A DNA stretch of 64,000 nt, taken from contig QEVK01000009.1 of the NCBI GenBank assembly GCA_003577315.1, forward strand, positions 62,001 through 126,000, read 5' to 3'. Below are positions 38,290 to 49,251 of the stretch, one piece after another. Source of the DNA: Hyphomicrobiales bacterium (GTDB lineage: Bacteria; Pseudomonadota; Alphaproteobacteria; Rhizobiales; Rhizobiaceae). How positions within the stretch are numbered: position 1 is the stretch's first letter; every line of letters begins with the position of its first letter. Under the pieces are notes generated by a model. The model had not been told where the DNA came from, searched no databases, and saw only the letters and a list, made by a program, of their open reading frames with translations. The translations under genes and the position numbers were made by a program.

Positions 38290-38676
38290 TCAGGCCGCAC
38301 CGGCGGCGCGCGCCTCGGCCAGCGCCTTGAGGTCGGCCGGTTGCAGCTCGACCGACTCGCCGCAGCCGCAGGCGGAGGACTGGTTGGGGTTGCGGAAGGT
38401 GAAGCCGGTCCTCAGCTTCGTGGTCTCGAAATCCATCTCCGTGCCGAGGAGGAACAGCACGGCCGCCGGGGCGATCCAGACATGGGCGCCCTCGCGCTCG
38501 ACATGGTCCTCGCCCGCCGCCGGCTCGGTCACGAGGTCGACCGTATATTCCATGCCGGCGCAGCCGCCCTTCCTGACCCCGACGCGGATTCCCTTCGCGC
38601 CGGCGCGGCTCGACACGATCTCGCGCACGCGCGCGGCCGCCGCGTCGGTCATCGTCATCACCTGGAACCTGCTCAT
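38290..38676 (-). CDS. sufA: SufA/IscA-type iron-sulfur carrier
   Basis: A 128-residue A-type carrier. Cluster ligands Cys39 (RKGGCAGMEY) and Cys103/Cys105 (SACGCGES) are intact. The ATG at 38676 has GGAG a few bases upstream; the longer frame to 38715 is not conserved. Last gene of the suf operon, 100 nt after sufT. It accepts a cluster from SufBCD and hands it to target proteins. Confidence 0.93.
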   Translation of the reverse strand: MSRFQVMTMTDAAAARVREIVSSRAGAKGIRVGVRKGGCAGMEYTVDLVTEPAAGEDHVEREGAHVWIAPAAVLFLLGTEMDFETTKLRTGFTFRNPNQSSACGCGESVELQPADLKALAEARAAGAA

Positions 38677-38776
38677 CGTCGTCTCCGGGGGCCTTGTCGA
38701 CGGCGCGCCGGCCAAAGCCGGCGCAGCGATCGTTCCTGCCTGAAGATGGGGAAGATTCGCCGTCCGCGCAAGCGGC

Positions 38777-39175
38777 TCAGTACCAGCCGACCGCCACGCG
38801 CGCCTCCTCCGACATGCGGTCGGGGCTCCATGGCGGGTCGAAGGTCATCTTCACCGACACGCCCGACACGCCCTCGACGGCGCCGACGGCGTTCTCCACC
38901 CAGCCCGGCATCTCGCCCGCCACCGGGCAGCCCGGCGCGGTCAGCGTCATGTCGATCCTGACCGAGCGGTCGTCCTCGATGTCGATGCGGTAGATCAGGC
39001 CGAGCTCGTAGATGTCGGCCGGAATCTCCGGGTCGTAGACGGTCTTGAGCGCGCCGATGATGTCGTCGGTCAAGCGCATCAGCTCGTCCTGCGGGATCGC
39101 GGAGGCGGAAAACACCGGATCGGCGGCGGCATCCGTGTCCTGCGTGTCGGTTCTGGTCTCGTCCATCGTCGTCAT
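38777..39175 (-). CDS. sufT: SUF system protein SufT (MIP18/DUF59 family)
   Basis: A 132-residue protein with the MIP18 fold: DIIGALKTVYDPEIPADIYELGLIYRI and TLTAPGCPVAGEMPGW, including the conserved reactive Cys. The first ~25 residues are acidic and disordered. Members aid cluster maturation or delivery; in rhizobia this position is called sufX. The ATG overlaps the sufS stop (ATGA). Confidence 0.92.
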   Translation of the reverse strand: MTTMDETRTDTQDTDAAADPVFSASAIPQDELMRLTDDIIGALKTVYDPEIPADIYELGLIYRIDIEDDRSVRIDMTLTAPGCPVAGEMPGWVENAVGAVEGVSGVSVKMTFDPPWSPDRMSEEARVAVGWY

Positions 39176-40413
39176 CCGAAAAACCTCCGCGCCTTCTCCA
39201 GCGCCTCCGCCAGGGCGTCGATCTCGGCCCTGGTATTATACATGGCGAACGAGGCGCGGCACGTCGACGTCACGCCGAAGCGCTTGAGCAGCGGCTGGGC
39301 GCAATGGGTGCCGGCGCGCACGGCCACGCCCGAGCGGTCGATCAGCATCGAAACGTCATGGGCATGGATGCCCTCCAGCTCGAAGGAGACGATCGCCCCC
39401 TTTCCCGGCGCGTCCCCGAAGATGCGCAGCGCATCGATCCCGCGAAGCCGCTCGTGGGCGTAGGCCGTCAGCTCCGCCTCGTGCGCGGCGATGCGGTCGC
39501 GGCCGATCGCCTCCATGTAGTCGAGCGCAGCACCCAGCCCGATCGCCTGCACGATGGGCGGCGTGCCGGCCTCGAAGCGGTGCGGCGGCTCGTTGTAGGT
39601 CACCGCATCCTCGGTGACGGTCTCGATCATCTCGCCGCCGCCCTCGAACGGCCGCATGGCGGCGAGCCTGTCCTTGCGCCCGTAGAGCACGCCGACGCCG
39701 GAAGGGCCGTAGACCTTGTGGCCGGTCAAGACGTACCAGTCGCAGCCCAGCTCCTGCACGTCGACCGGCATGTGGACGGCGGCCTGGCTGCCGTCCACCA
39801 GCACCGGGATGCCGCGCGCGTGGGCGATGCGCACGATCTCCCTCACCGGCGTCACCGTGCCGAGCACGTTCGACATGTGGGTGACGGCGACGAGCTTCGT
39901 GCGTTGCGTCAGCGTCTTCTCGAACGCCTCGATGTCGAAGCCGCCGTCCTCGCCGACCGGGACCCACGCCAGCTTCGCGCCCTGCCGCTCGCGGATGAAA
40001 TGCCAGGGCACGATGTTGGAGTGGTGCTCCATGATCGACAGCGCGATCTCGTCGCCCTCGCCGATATTGGGCATGCCCCAGCCATAGGCGACGGTGTTGA
40101 TCGCCGCCGTGGCCGAGCGCGTGAACACGATCTCCTCGACGCTTCCGGCATTCAGGAAGCGCCGCACCGTTTCGCGCGCGCGCTCGTAGGCGTCGGTCGC
40201 GGCGTTGGACAGGAAATGCAGGCCGCGATGGACGTTGGCGTATTCGTGAGAATAGGCGTGGGAGACGGCGTCGATGACGGCCCGCGGCTTCTGGGCCGAG
40301 GCGCCGTTGTCGAGATAGACGAGCGGCTTGCCGTAGACCTCGCGCGAAAGGATCGGGAAGTCGCGGCGGATCGCCTCGACGTCATAGGCCGCGTGTTCGA
40401 CTTTCTGGTCCAT
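39172..40413 (-). CDS. sufS: Cysteine desulfurase SufS (group II)
   Basis: A 413-residue PLP enzyme that takes sulfur from cysteine for cluster building. The PLP-lysine is in TGHKVYGPSG, the cofactor His in EHHSNIVPW, and the persulfide Cys in RAGTHCAQP near the C-terminus. DGSQAAVH replaces the commoner DGAQ, a mild change. It sits between sufD and sufT and overlaps sufT; a hairpin lies in the 92-nt gap to sufD. No sufE is in the window, but a separate sulfur relay cannot be excluded. Confidence 0.95.
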   Translation of the reverse strand: MDQKVEHAAYDVEAIRRDFPILSREVYGKPLVYLDNGASAQKPRAVIDAVSHAYSHEYANVHRGLHFLSNAATDAYERARETVRRFLNAGSVEEIVFTRSATAAINTVAYGWGMPNIGEGDEIALSIMEHHSNIVPWHFIRERQGAKLAWVPVGEDGGFDIEAFEKTLTQRTKLVAVTHMSNVLGTVTPVREIVRIAHARGIPVLVDGSQAAVHMPVDVQELGCDWYVLTGHKVYGPSGVGVLYGRKDRLAAMRPFEGGGEMIETVTEDAVTYNEPPHRFEAGTPPIVQAIGLGAALDYMEAIGRDRIAAHEAELTAYAHERLRGIDALRIFGDAPGKGAIVSFELEGIHAHDVSMLIDRSGVAVRAGTHCAQPLLKRFGVTSTCRASFAMYNTRAEIDALAEALEKARRFFG

Positions 40414-40443
40414 GTTGAGCGTCCTTAACGTCCCTCGCCTGCC

Positions 40444-40484
40444 TGCCGGCATCCTCTCCCCCAAGGCGGGGAGACGATCCGGCA
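40444..40484. other. Hairpin between sufD and sufS
   Basis: TCTCCCC-CAAGGC-GGGGAGA forms a perfect 7-bp inner stem, framed by TGCCGG and CCGGCA. It lies in the intercistronic gap and may stabilise or process the suf message. There is no T tract. Confidence 0.4.
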
Positions 40485-40505
40485 GGGATGCGAGGCGGCG
40501 AATAC

Positions 40506-41771
40506 CTAGCCGTGCTGCGCGAACCAGAGGTCGAGCTTTTCCTCCAGCGCCGCCACCAGCGCCTCGTCCTCCAGCTCCTCGACGATCTCGGCGAGGAACG
40601 CCTTGATGAGCAGCCTGCGCCCTTCCTTCTCCGGCACGCCGCGCGCCATCAGGTAGAACAGATGGTCGCGGTCGATCTCCGTCATGGTCGCGCCATGGCC
40701 GCAGGCGACGTCGTCGGCGAAGATCTCCAGCTCCGGCTTGGTCGAGAACTCGGCGTCGTCGGAAAGAAGCAGCGTGTTGCAGGCCATGCGCGCATCGGTC
40801 TTCTGCGCGATCTGCGCCACCCTGATCTGGCCCTGGAACACGCCGCGCGCCTTGCCGGTCACCACGTTGCGCACCACCTCGACCGAGCCGGTATGCGGGG
40901 CGGAATGGTCGAGCACCATGGTGACGTCGCAATGCGTGTCGCCGCCGAGCAGGTTGACGCCGCGAAGCTGGAAGTCCGCGCCCTCCCCCGCCGCGTCGAC
41001 GCGCACCTCCTGCCGCACCAGCCTGCCGCCCGCGTTCATGATGAACAGCGTCAGCTTCGAATCCTTGCCGAGCCGGGCGACGAACTGGCCCAGATGGGTC
41101 GCCGTCTCGGCCTGCTCCTGTATCACAAGCCAGACGACCTCGGCGCCCTCGCCCAGCTCCAGCGTCGAGACCGAGCTGACGAGCGCGGCGCCGGAGCCGG
41201 CCTGCCGCTCGACGACGGTCGCCTTCGCGCCGGCGCCGACCGTGACGGGAAAGCGCGCATGCACCTGGCCGCCGGCCTGCAGGTTGTGCAGCTCTATAGG
41301 GGCGGCGATCCCGGCGCCCTCGGCGATGGTCAGGCCGAAGCCGTCGGCGGCGAAGGCCGCGTTGATCGCGCCGATGGCGTCGTCGCGGTCGGCCGGCGCC
41401 ATGGCGGCGCGCGCGTCGCCGGCGCTCAGCAGGCCGGCGAAGGGCTCAACCGAAACGCCGTCCAGCGCGACCGGCTGCTCGGCCTTGCCGTTGCGCACGC
41501 GCAGCACCGTCGATCCCTCGACCAGAGGCCGGATCGTCTCCGGCCTGGCCGACGGGTCGAAGGCCGGCACGGAGGTAAGCAGCCGGCGCAGGTCCGTGTA
41601 GTGCCACGCCTCGACGCGCCGCGTCGGCAGGCCCGCCTTCAGCCGCTCGACCGCGCCGTCGCGGGCGAGCGCGACGCCGGCATCGCCCGGCAGTTCGGAA
41701 ACGCGCTCGGAAAACGCCTCGACCAGCGCCGTCTCGGCCGGAGTGAGCGCAGGGCTCGCATGGATGTTCAT
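40506..41771 (-). CDS. sufD: SufD, iron-sulfur scaffold component
   Basis: A 421-residue SufD protein. The N-terminal helical part (LPTRRVEAWHYTDLRRLL) and the beta-helix core (MACNTLLLSDDAEFSTKPELEIFADDVACGHGATMTEI) are typical; the His in CGHGAT is a conserved assembly residue. The ATG at 41771 follows GGGAGAG. It lies 11 nt after sufC and forms the SufBC2D complex with its neighbours. Confidence 0.94.
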   Translation of the reverse strand: MNIHASPALTPAETALVEAFSERVSELPGDAGVALARDGAVERLKAGLPTRRVEAWHYTDLRRLLTSVPAFDPSARPETIRPLVEGSTVLRVRNGKAEQPVALDGVSVEPFAGLLSAGDARAAMAPADRDDAIGAINAAFAADGFGLTIAEGAGIAAPIELHNLQAGGQVHARFPVTVGAGAKATVVERQAGSGAALVSSVSTLELGEGAEVVWLVIQEQAETATHLGQFVARLGKDSKLTLFIMNAGGRLVRQEVRVDAAGEGADFQLRGVNLLGGDTHCDVTMVLDHSAPHTGSVEVVRNVVTGKARGVFQGQIRVAQIAQKTDARMACNTLLLSDDAEFSTKPELEIFADDVACGHGATMTEIDRDHLFYLMARGVPEKEGRRLLIKAFLAEIVEELEDEALVAALEEKLDLWFAQHG

Positions 41772-41782
41772 CGCGCTCTCCC

Positions 41783-42538
41783 TCAGGCCGCCTCGCCGAT
41801 CACGCCGGCATAGCCGCCGCGCTCGAGCTCGAACGCCAGCTCCTTGTCGCCCGACTTGATGACCTGGCCGCGATAGAGCACGTGTACGCTGTCGGGCACG
41901 ATGTGCTCCAGCAGGCGCTGGTAGTGGGTGATGACGAGGAAGGCGCGGTCGGGCGAGCGCAGCGCGTTGACGCCGTCGGCCACGATCTTGAGCGCGTCGA
42001 TGTCGAGGCCGGAATCGGTCTCGTCGAGCACGCACAGCTTCGGCTGCAACAGCTTCATCTGAAGGATCTCGGCGCGCTTCTTCTCGCCACCGGAGAAGCC
42101 GACATTGAGCGGGCGCTTGAGCATGTCCATGTCGATGGCGAGCGAACCGGCCGCCTCCTTCACGCGCTTGAGGAACTCGGGGATCTTCAGATCTTCCTCG
42201 CCGCGCGCCTTGCGCTGGGCGTTCATCGCCACCTTGAGGAACTCCATGGTCGCCACGCCCGGTATCTCCATCGGATACTGGAAGGCCAGGAAGATGCCGG
42301 CGGCGGCGCGCTCGGCCGGGTCCATCTCCAGGATCGAGGAGCCGTTGTAGAGGATGTCGCCCTCGGTGACCTCGTAGTCCTCGCGGCCCGCGAGAATGTA
42401 GGAGAGCGTCGACTTGCCGGAGCCGTTCGGCCCCATGATGGCGGCGACCTCGCCGGCCTTCACGGTCAGGTTCAGGCCGCGGATGATCTCGGTGCCGTCC
42501 TCGGCGATGCGGGCGTGCAGGTTCTTGATCTCAAGCAT
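41783..42538 (-). CDS. sufC: SufC ATPase
   Basis: A 251-residue soluble ABC-type ATPase. Walker A is GPNGSGKST (~33-41) and Walker B ends LDETDSGLD, as in SufC; the signature is FSGGEKKRAEILQM. The ATG at 42538 is preferred over an in-frame start five codons earlier. It powers the SufBCD scaffold and lies between sufB and sufD. Confidence 0.96.
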   Translation of the reverse strand: MLEIKNLHARIAEDGTEIIRGLNLTVKAGEVAAIMGPNGSGKSTLSYILAGREDYEVTEGDILYNGSSILEMDPAERAAAGIFLAFQYPMEIPGVATMEFLKVAMNAQRKARGEEDLKIPEFLKRVKEAAGSLAIDMDMLKRPLNVGFSGGEKKRAEILQMKLLQPKLCVLDETDSGLDIDALKIVADGVNALRSPDRAFLVITHYQRLLEHIVPDSVHVLYRGQVIKSGDKELAFELERGGYAGVIGEAA

Positions 42539-42568
42539 GATGTGTCTTTCCAAATAGCGTGTGCGGGC

Positions 42569-44086
<1,518 letters not shown>

Positions 44087-44103
44087 CGGCGTTCTCCATC
44101 CTC

Positions 44104-44163
44104 GCCGGGTTCAAGGCCCGGCAGTTGTCGAAATCGCATATGGCCGCATTCATGCGGTATGCG
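44104..44163 (-). promoter_or_regulatory. Inverted repeats in the sufB leader
   Basis: GCCGGG-TTCAAGG-CCCGGC (44104-44122) is a hairpin ending 17 nt before the sufB start, just upstream of its ribosome site. Further up, CCGCAT-TC-ATGCGG (44144-44157) is flanked by CGCATA (44135-44140) and TATGCG (44158-44163). A TATATA lies beside it at 44167-44172 but has no good -35. It may be a regulator site or an mRNA processing element. Confidence 0.4.
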
Positions 44164-44212
44164 CTCTATATAGGCGCGCGGGGCGAAAATACATCCGCCC
44201 CCGCGCGCCGGG

Positions 44213-45388
44213 TCAGGCGGCCTTCTCCCTGGCCGCCCTCCGTTCCATCATGCCGGCGAACGCGGCCCGGAAGGCCGCAAGCTCGGCCTCGCCCGTCGCC
44301 CTGCCGATCGAGACGCGCAAGGCGCCCTGATCGCCCGCGGCGCCCGCCGTTGCACCCATGGCCTTCAGCACGTGGCTGGCGCCGACCTTGCCCGACGAGC
44401 AGGCGGACCCCGCCGACAGCGACACGCCGGCGAGGTCGAAGGCGATCTGCGCCGTCTCGGCCTTCAGGCCCGGCACGGCGAAGAACAGCGTGTTGGCGAG
44501 CCGCTGCGCCCCGCGGCCGAAGACGACCGCATCGGGCGCCAGCTCCAGCACCGCCGCCTCGAAGGCGTCGCGCAGGGCGCGCACCCGCTCGATGTCGGCG
44601 AGACCGGCAAGCGCCGCCCGCGCGGCCGCGCCGAAGCCGGCGATGGCCGCCACGTTCTCGGTGCCGGCGCGGTGACCCTTTTCCTGCCCGCCGCCGCGCA
44701 CCAGCGGGGCCGGCATCATCAGGTCGGAGGCGCCCACGATGGCGCCCGCGCCCTTCGGCCCGCCGATCTTGTGCGACGACAGGATGAGAAAATCGCCCCA
44801 TCCTTCTGAAATATCTATCGGAACCCGCCCCGCGGCCTGCACGGCGTCCACGACCAGCACCGCGCCGTGGGCCCTGGCGAGCCGGGACAGTTCCGCCACG
44901 GGCTGGATCACGCCCGTCTCGTTGTTGGCCGCGTGGATCGCGACCAGCGCGAGGCCCTTCTCGCGGTCGTGGCCGGCCAGCAGCGCCTCCAGCGCCGCCA
45001 GATCGGCGATGCCGTTGCCGTCGACGCCGATCACGCTCACCGCCTCGGGGGCGAAGCGGCCGCCGCAAAGGAGGCACGGATGGTCGGCCGCCGAGACGAC
45101 GAGACGGGCCATGCTGAGCGCCGAGCGGCCGAGCGTCCAGTCCGGCGAAAGCAGCGTCGAGGCGGCTTCCGTGGCCCCCGAGGTGAAGACCACATGCCCG
45201 GGCTGCGCGCCGGCAAGGGCCGCGACATCGCGGCGCGCCTGCTCGACCAGGCGCCGCGCCGCGCGGCCGTCGCCATGGACCGAGGAGGCGTTGGCGTCGA
45301 CCTCGAGCGCGGCCAGCATCGCCGCGCGCGCTTCAGGCAGAAGCGGTGCGCTGGCGTTGTGGTCGAGATAGGCGCGCTTGCCGGTCAT
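44213..45388 (-). CDS. NifS/IscS-type cysteine desulfurase (SufS2)
   Basis: A 391-residue group-I desulfurase. It opens AYLDHNASAPLLPEAR, the PLP-lysine is in SSHKIGGPKGAGA, and the persulfide Cys lies in LSAGSACSSGK. The order desulfurase-sufBCD-sufS-sufT-sufA matches the rhizobial sufS2BCDS1XA operon. Two desulfurases of different classes in one operon are therefore normal here. An Irr-type box lies about 120-140 nt upstream. Confidence 0.92.
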   Translation of the reverse strand: MTGKRAYLDHNASAPLLPEARAAMLAALEVDANASSVHGDGRAARRLVEQARRDVAALAGAQPGHVVFTSGATEAASTLLSPDWTLGRSALSMARLVVSAADHPCLLCGGRFAPEAVSVIGVDGNGIADLAALEALLAGHDREKGLALVAIHAANNETGVIQPVAELSRLARAHGAVLVVDAVQAAGRVPIDISEGWGDFLILSSHKIGGPKGAGAIVGASDLMMPAPLVRGGGQEKGHRAGTENVAAIAGFGAAARAALAGLADIERVRALRDAFEAAVLELAPDAVVFGRGAQRLANTLFFAVPGLKAETAQIAFDLAGVSLSAGSACSSGKVGASHVLKAMGATAGAAGDQGALRVSIGRATGEAELAAFRAAFAGMMERRAAREKAA

Positions 45389-45508
45389 AGCTGCGATTCC
45401 GTCTCCCTTTCGGGCTCCGCGCGGGAGGTCGGCGTTTTTCCTTGAAATTGCAAGGCCAGCCGTCCTATCTACCCGCTCTGCGAACAGGCTGGCTACCGGC
45501 TTGCCTGT

Positions 45509-45525
45509 TTTTGAACAATTCTAAA
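45509..45525. promoter_or_regulatory. Irr-type (ICE) box upstream of the suf operon
   Basis: TTTTGAACAATTCTAAA matches the Irr control element TTTAGAA-N3-TTCTAAA at every defined position except one. Irr regulates the suf operon in Rhizobium leguminosarum. The site lies in the divergent region between sufS2 (minus strand) and the hydrolase at 45630 (plus strand), so either or both could be controlled. Confidence 0.6.
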
Positions 45526-45629
45526 CTGGCTTCTACGGGTCCGGCCCCGCGCCGTCAAGTCCGAGGGGCGGCATGCTCCGGCAGGATGCGCATTTGTGGC
45601 CGGGTGAAGCGGCGTGAACTGGAGTTAGC

Positions 45630-46304
45630 ATGCCCGAGGTGATTTTCGCAGGTCCGGCCGGCCGTCTCGAGGGCCGCTACCAGCCCTCGAAGGAGAAGAA
45701 CGCTCCCATCGCGATCGTGCTGCACCCGCACCCGCAGTTCGGCGGGACGATGAACAACAAGATCGTCTACGACCTGTTCTACATGTTCCAGAAGCGCGAT
45801 TTCACCACGCTGCGCTTCAATTTCCGCGGCATCGGCCGCAGCCAGGGCGAGTTCGACCACGGCACGGGGGAGTTGTCCGACGCCGCCGCCGCGCTCGACT
45901 GGGTGCAGTCGCTGCATCCCGATTCCAAGAGCTGCTGGGTGGCCGGCTACTCCTTCGGCGCCTGGATCGGCATGCAGCTCCTGATGCGCCGGCCGGAGAT
46001 CGAGGGCTTCATCTCGGTCGCGCCGCAGCCCAACATCTACGATTTCTCGTTCCTCGCGCCGTGCCCCTCCTCGGGCCTCATCATCCACGGCGACGCCGAC
46101 AAGGTGGCCCCGTCCAAGGACGTGCAGACGCTGGTCGACAAGCTGCACACGCAAAAGGGCATCACCATCACGCAGAAGACGCTGCCCGGCGCCAACCACT
46201 TCTTCTCCAACGACGCCGAGCTTCTGATCGAGGAATGCGCCGACTATCTCGACCGCCGGCTGGCGGGCGAGCTCGCCGACCCGCGCCCCAAGCGCCTCAG
46301 GTAG
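45630..46304 (+). CDS. Alpha/beta hydrolase (COG2945 type)
   Basis: A 224-residue hydrolase. LHPHPQFGGTMNNKIVYDL near the N-terminus is the COG2945 hallmark. The nucleophile elbow is AGYSFGAWIGMQL (Ser near 109), followed by the acid in IHGDADKVAPSKD and the His in PGANHFF. Small dienelactone-hydrolase-like enzymes of unknown substrate. It is divergent from suf and lies 13 nt before a GNAT gene. Confidence 0.88.
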   Translation: MPEVIFAGPAGRLEGRYQPSKEKNAPIAIVLHPHPQFGGTMNNKIVYDLFYMFQKRDFTTLRFNFRGIGRSQGEFDHGTGELSDAAAALDWVQSLHPDSKSCWVAGYSFGAWIGMQLLMRRPEIEGFISVAPQPNIYDFSFLAPCPSSGLIIHGDADKVAPSKDVQTLVDKLHTQKGITITQKTLPGANHFFSNDAELLIEECADYLDRRLAGELADPRPKRLR

Positions 46305-46317
46305 AGGGGCTGCGATC

Positions 46318-46764
46318 GTGGAACTGCTGCGCTTCCGGCGTTTCCACGAGACGGACCTTCCGGTCTACGCGGCCTGGTTCGAGGACGCCGAGCTTGCGCG
46401 GCGCGCGCCCTTCCCCGACGAGGAATGGCTGGCCGACGCGACGGCCGGCGGGGGCGTGGTGGCCGAGGTCGCCTCGCTCGACGCCGAGGGCACGCCCGTC
46501 GCGGTCCTGCGCCACGAGGAGGAAGGCGACGGCGGCGTCACGCTGTTCGTGGCCGTCGCCCCGGCGCAACGCCGCAAGGGCATCGGCCATCGCGTGCTGA
46601 CCGCCTTCGCCGAGCGCGCGGCCGAGCGCTTCTCGCACATCGACGTCTTCGTCGAGCGCGACAACGAGGCCGCGCTTGCGCTGGTGCGCGGCTGCGGCTT
46701 TCGCCTGATCGGCGGACCGGACGAGGACGGATACGTTCCCTACCGGCTGAGCCTCACGGCCTGA
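46318..46764 (+). CDS. GNAT family N-acetyltransferase
   Basis: A 148-residue acetyltransferase from a GTG at 46318. The acetyl-CoA loop is [18 protein letters not shown] (Q/RxxGxG/A as RRKGIG). It ends in [23 protein letters not shown], the usual GNAT C-terminal pattern. Probably co-transcribed with the preceding hydrolase. Its 3' end overlaps the convergent anmK by 11 bp. Confidence 0.88.
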   Translation: MELLRFRRFHETDLPVYAAWFEDAELARRAPFPDEEWLADATAGGGVVAEVASLDAEGTPVAVLRHEEEGDGGVTLFVAVAPAQRRKGIGHRVLTAFAERAAERFSHIDVFVERDNEAALALVRGCGFRLIGGPDEDGYVPYRLSLTA

Positions 46765-47863
46765 CGAGGACGCCGCCCGTCACCGGCCGGCTGCAACCCG
46801 TCGTCGCCGGGAAGGTCAGCGGCAACCCCTTCAGCGAGCGCACCGCGAGATAGGCCCACGCCTCCGCTTCCATCGCATCGCCGTCGAAACCGGCGTCCTC
46901 GGCCAGGACCACGGGCACGTTGCCCGCGCCGCGCCGCAGGTCCGCCATGATGTGCGGGTTCTTTCTGCCGCCGCCGCACACGATCCACGACAGCGGCGGC
47001 TCCGGCATGTGCGCCCGCGCCTTCAGGATCGCTCCCGCGCTCACCGCCGCCAGCGTGCGCGCGCCGTCCTCGAGGGAAAGCCCCGCCGCGAGGTCTGTCG
47101 TGAAGTCGCCGCGGTCGAGCGATTTCGGCGCGGGCTCGCCGAAGAACGCGGCTTCGAGATAGCGCGCGACGATGTCCTGCGCGACGTCTCCCCCGCCGGC
47201 GATCCGTCCGTCCTCGTCGAAGGCCAACCCGCTTCCGGCGGCGACCCACTGGTCGATCAGCGCATTGCCGGGGCCGCTGTCGAAGGCGACGGGATCGCCC
47301 CGCCCGGGCACGAAGGTGACGTTGGAGATGCCGCCTATATTGACGAAGCAGACGGGAAGGCGGCGCAGGGCCGGTGGCAGCGAGGCGGCGAGCGCGGCGT
47401 GATAGGCCGGCACCAGCGGCGCGCCCTGCCCGCCATGCGCCATGTCGTTGGCGCGCATGTCGTGGACGACCGGGATGCCGGTCTCGCGCGCCAGAAGCGC
47501 GCCGTCGCCGAGCTGGACGGTCATGCCTTCCCCCGGGCGGTGCAGGACGGTCTGGCCGTGAAAGCCGATCACCTGCGGCGACAGGGAAGGATGGCCGGCC
47601 AGAAAGCGCTTCACCGCCTCGGCGTGGCGCAGCGTGATCTCGTGCTCCAGCGCCGCGAGACCACCGGGCCGATCCTCGCGCCTCTCGATGATGCGGGCAT
47701 CGTCCAGCCCTGCCTCAATGCCGGCGCGAAAAGCCGCGTCATAGGGGAAGAACCCGCCCGGCCCGCGCCGCACCACCGCCTCGCCGTCGGTTTCGAGCGC
47801 GGCGACGTCGATGCCGTCCATCGACGTGCCGCTCATCAGGCCGAGGGCGGATATCAGGCTCAT
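46754..47863 (-). CDS. anmK: Anhydro-N-acetylmuramic acid kinase
   Basis: A 369-residue peptidoglycan-recycling kinase that phosphorylates and opens 1,6-anhydroMurNAc to MurNAc-6-phosphate. The ATP site [14 protein letters not shown] (residues 7-20) and the motifs [33 protein letters not shown] and [11 protein letters not shown] are all intact. It is divergent from tyrS. Confidence 0.95.
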   Translation of the reverse strand: MSLISALGLMSGTSMDGIDVAALETDGEAVVRRGPGGFFPYDAAFRAGIEAGLDDARIIERREDRPGGLAALEHEITLRHAEAVKRFLAGHPSLSPQVIGFHGQTVLHRPGEGMTVQLGDGALLARETGIPVVHDMRANDMAHGGQGAPLVPAYHAALAASLPPALRRLPVCFVNIGGISNVTFVPGRGDPVAFDSGPGNALIDQWVAAGSGLAFDEDGRIAGGGDVAQDIVARYLEAAFFGEPAPKSLDRGDFTTDLAAGLSLEDGARTLAAVSAGAILKARAHMPEPPLSWIVCGGGRKNPHIMADLRRGAGNVPVVLAEDAGFDGDAMEAEAWAYLAVRSLKGLPLTFPATTGCSRPVTGGVLVRP

Positions 47864-47961
47864 CTGTCCATGCTCCTTGTGATTCCGGCCTCGCCGATGC
47901 TAAAGGCCGCCATCCGCCTGCGGTTTCAACTGAAAGTGGTTTTTCCACGGGAAAGTTTAAA

Positions 47962-49215
47962 ATGCCCGCCTTCAAGTCCGATTTCCTGCGCACCCTTTCC
48001 GAGCGCGGCTTCATCCACCAGATTTCCGACGAAGCCGGCCTCGACGCACTGATGGCGAAGGAGACGGTGACGGCCTATATCGGCTTCGACCCGACGGCGC
48101 CGAGCCTTCATGCCGGCGGGCTGATCCAGATCATGATGCTGCACTGGCTGCAACAGACCGGCCACCGCCCCGTCGCGCTGATGGGCGGCGGCACCGGCAT
48201 GGTCGGCGACCCCTCCTTCAAGGAGGAGGCGCGCCAGTTGATGACGCTGGAGACCATCGCCTCCAACATCGACTCCATCAAGCGCGTGTTCTCGCGCTAC
48301 CTGACCTTCGGCGACGGCCCGAGGGACGCGATCATGGTCGACAATGGCGACTGGCTGCGCGGCCTGAACTATCTCGACTTCCTGCGCGACGTCGGCCGCT
48401 ACTTCTCGGTCAACCGGATGCTGTCCTTCGACTCCGTCAAGCTTCGGCTCGACCGGCAGCAGTCGCTGTCGTTCCTGGAGTTCAACTACATGATCCTCCA
48501 GGCCTACGACTTCGTCGAGCTGAACAGGCGCCACGGCGTGCGCCTTCAGATGGGCGGCTCCGACCAGTGGGGCAACATCGTCAACGGCATCGACCTCGGC
48601 CACCGGCTCGGCACGCCGCAGCTCTACGCGCTGACCTCGCCGCTTCTGACCACCGCTTCGGGCGCCAAGATGGGCAAGTCGCTGTCGGGCGCGGTCTGGC
48701 TCAACCCCGACATGCTGTCGGCCTACGATTTCTGGCAGTACTGGCGCAACACCGAGGACGCCGACGTCGAGCGCTTCCTCAGGCTCTACACCACGCTGCC
48801 GCTTGCCGAGATCGCGCGGCTGGCCGCGCTCGGCGGCGCCGAGATCAACGAGGCCAAGAAGGTGCTGGCGACGGAGGTGACGGCGATGCTGCACGGCCGC
48901 GCCGATGCCGAAGCCGCGGCCGAGACCGCGCGCAAGACCTTCGAGGAGGGCGCGCTGGCCGAGAGCCTGCCCACGGTCGAGCTGCCGGCCGCGGAGGTCG
49001 AGGCCGGCATCGGGGTCCTGTCGCTGTTCGTCAGGGCGGGGCTCGCCGCCTCCAACGGCGAGGCCCGCCGCCACGTGCAGGGCGGCGCGGTGCGCGTCAA
49101 CGACCAGGCCGTCTACGACGACAAGCGCGTCGTCGGTTCCGGCGACGTCACCGCCGACGGCGTCGTCAAGCTGTCTCTGGGCAAGAAGAAGCACATCCTG
49201 GTGCGGCCGGTCTGA
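47962..49215 (+). CDS. tyrS: Tyrosyl-tRNA synthetase
   Basis: A 417-residue class I synthetase. The HIGH-type motif is [10 protein letters not shown] (residues ~49-58), the tyrosine pocket is GFDPTAP and [11 protein letters not shown], and the KMSKS-type loop is GAKMGKS. The C-terminal S4-like RNA-binding domain ends in [10 protein letters not shown]. An A-rich GGGAAAG stretch precedes the ATG. Divergent from anmK, convergent with the AsmA-like gene. Confidence 0.97.
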   Translation: MPAFKSDFLRTLSERGFIHQISDEAGLDALMAKETVTAYIGFDPTAPSLHAGGLIQIMMLHWLQQTGHRPVALMGGGTGMVGDPSFKEEARQLMTLETIASNIDSIKRVFSRYLTFGDGPRDAIMVDNGDWLRGLNYLDFLRDVGRYFSVNRMLSFDSVKLRLDRQQSLSFLEFNYMILQAYDFVELNRRHGVRLQMGGSDQWGNIVNGIDLGHRLGTPQLYALTSPLLTTASGAKMGKSLSGAVWLNPDMLSAYDFWQYWRNTEDADVERFLRLYTTLPLAEIARLAALGGAEINEAKKVLATEVTAMLHGRADAEAAAETARKTFEEGALAESLPTVELPAAEVEAGIGVLSLFVRAGLAASNGEARRHVQGGAVRVNDQAVYDDKRVVGSGDVTADGVVKLSLGKKKHILVRPV

Positions 49216-49220
49216 GGGTC

Positions 49221-49243
49221 GGGCGTCGCGCGAGCGACGGCCC
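49221..49243. terminator. Hairpin between tyrS and the AsmA-like gene
   Basis: GGG-CGTCGC-GCGA-GCGACG-G-CCC forms a compact stem in the 36-nt gap between the convergent stops. Without a T tract it is at best a partial bidirectional terminator. Confidence 0.4.
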
Positions 49244-49251
49244 TTGCCGGC

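Noticed and set aside
44167-44172. TATATA as a -10 element for sufB
   Set aside because: No acceptable -35 at 16-18 nt; the candidates are GATGTA-like. It is kept only as a note to the inverted repeats.
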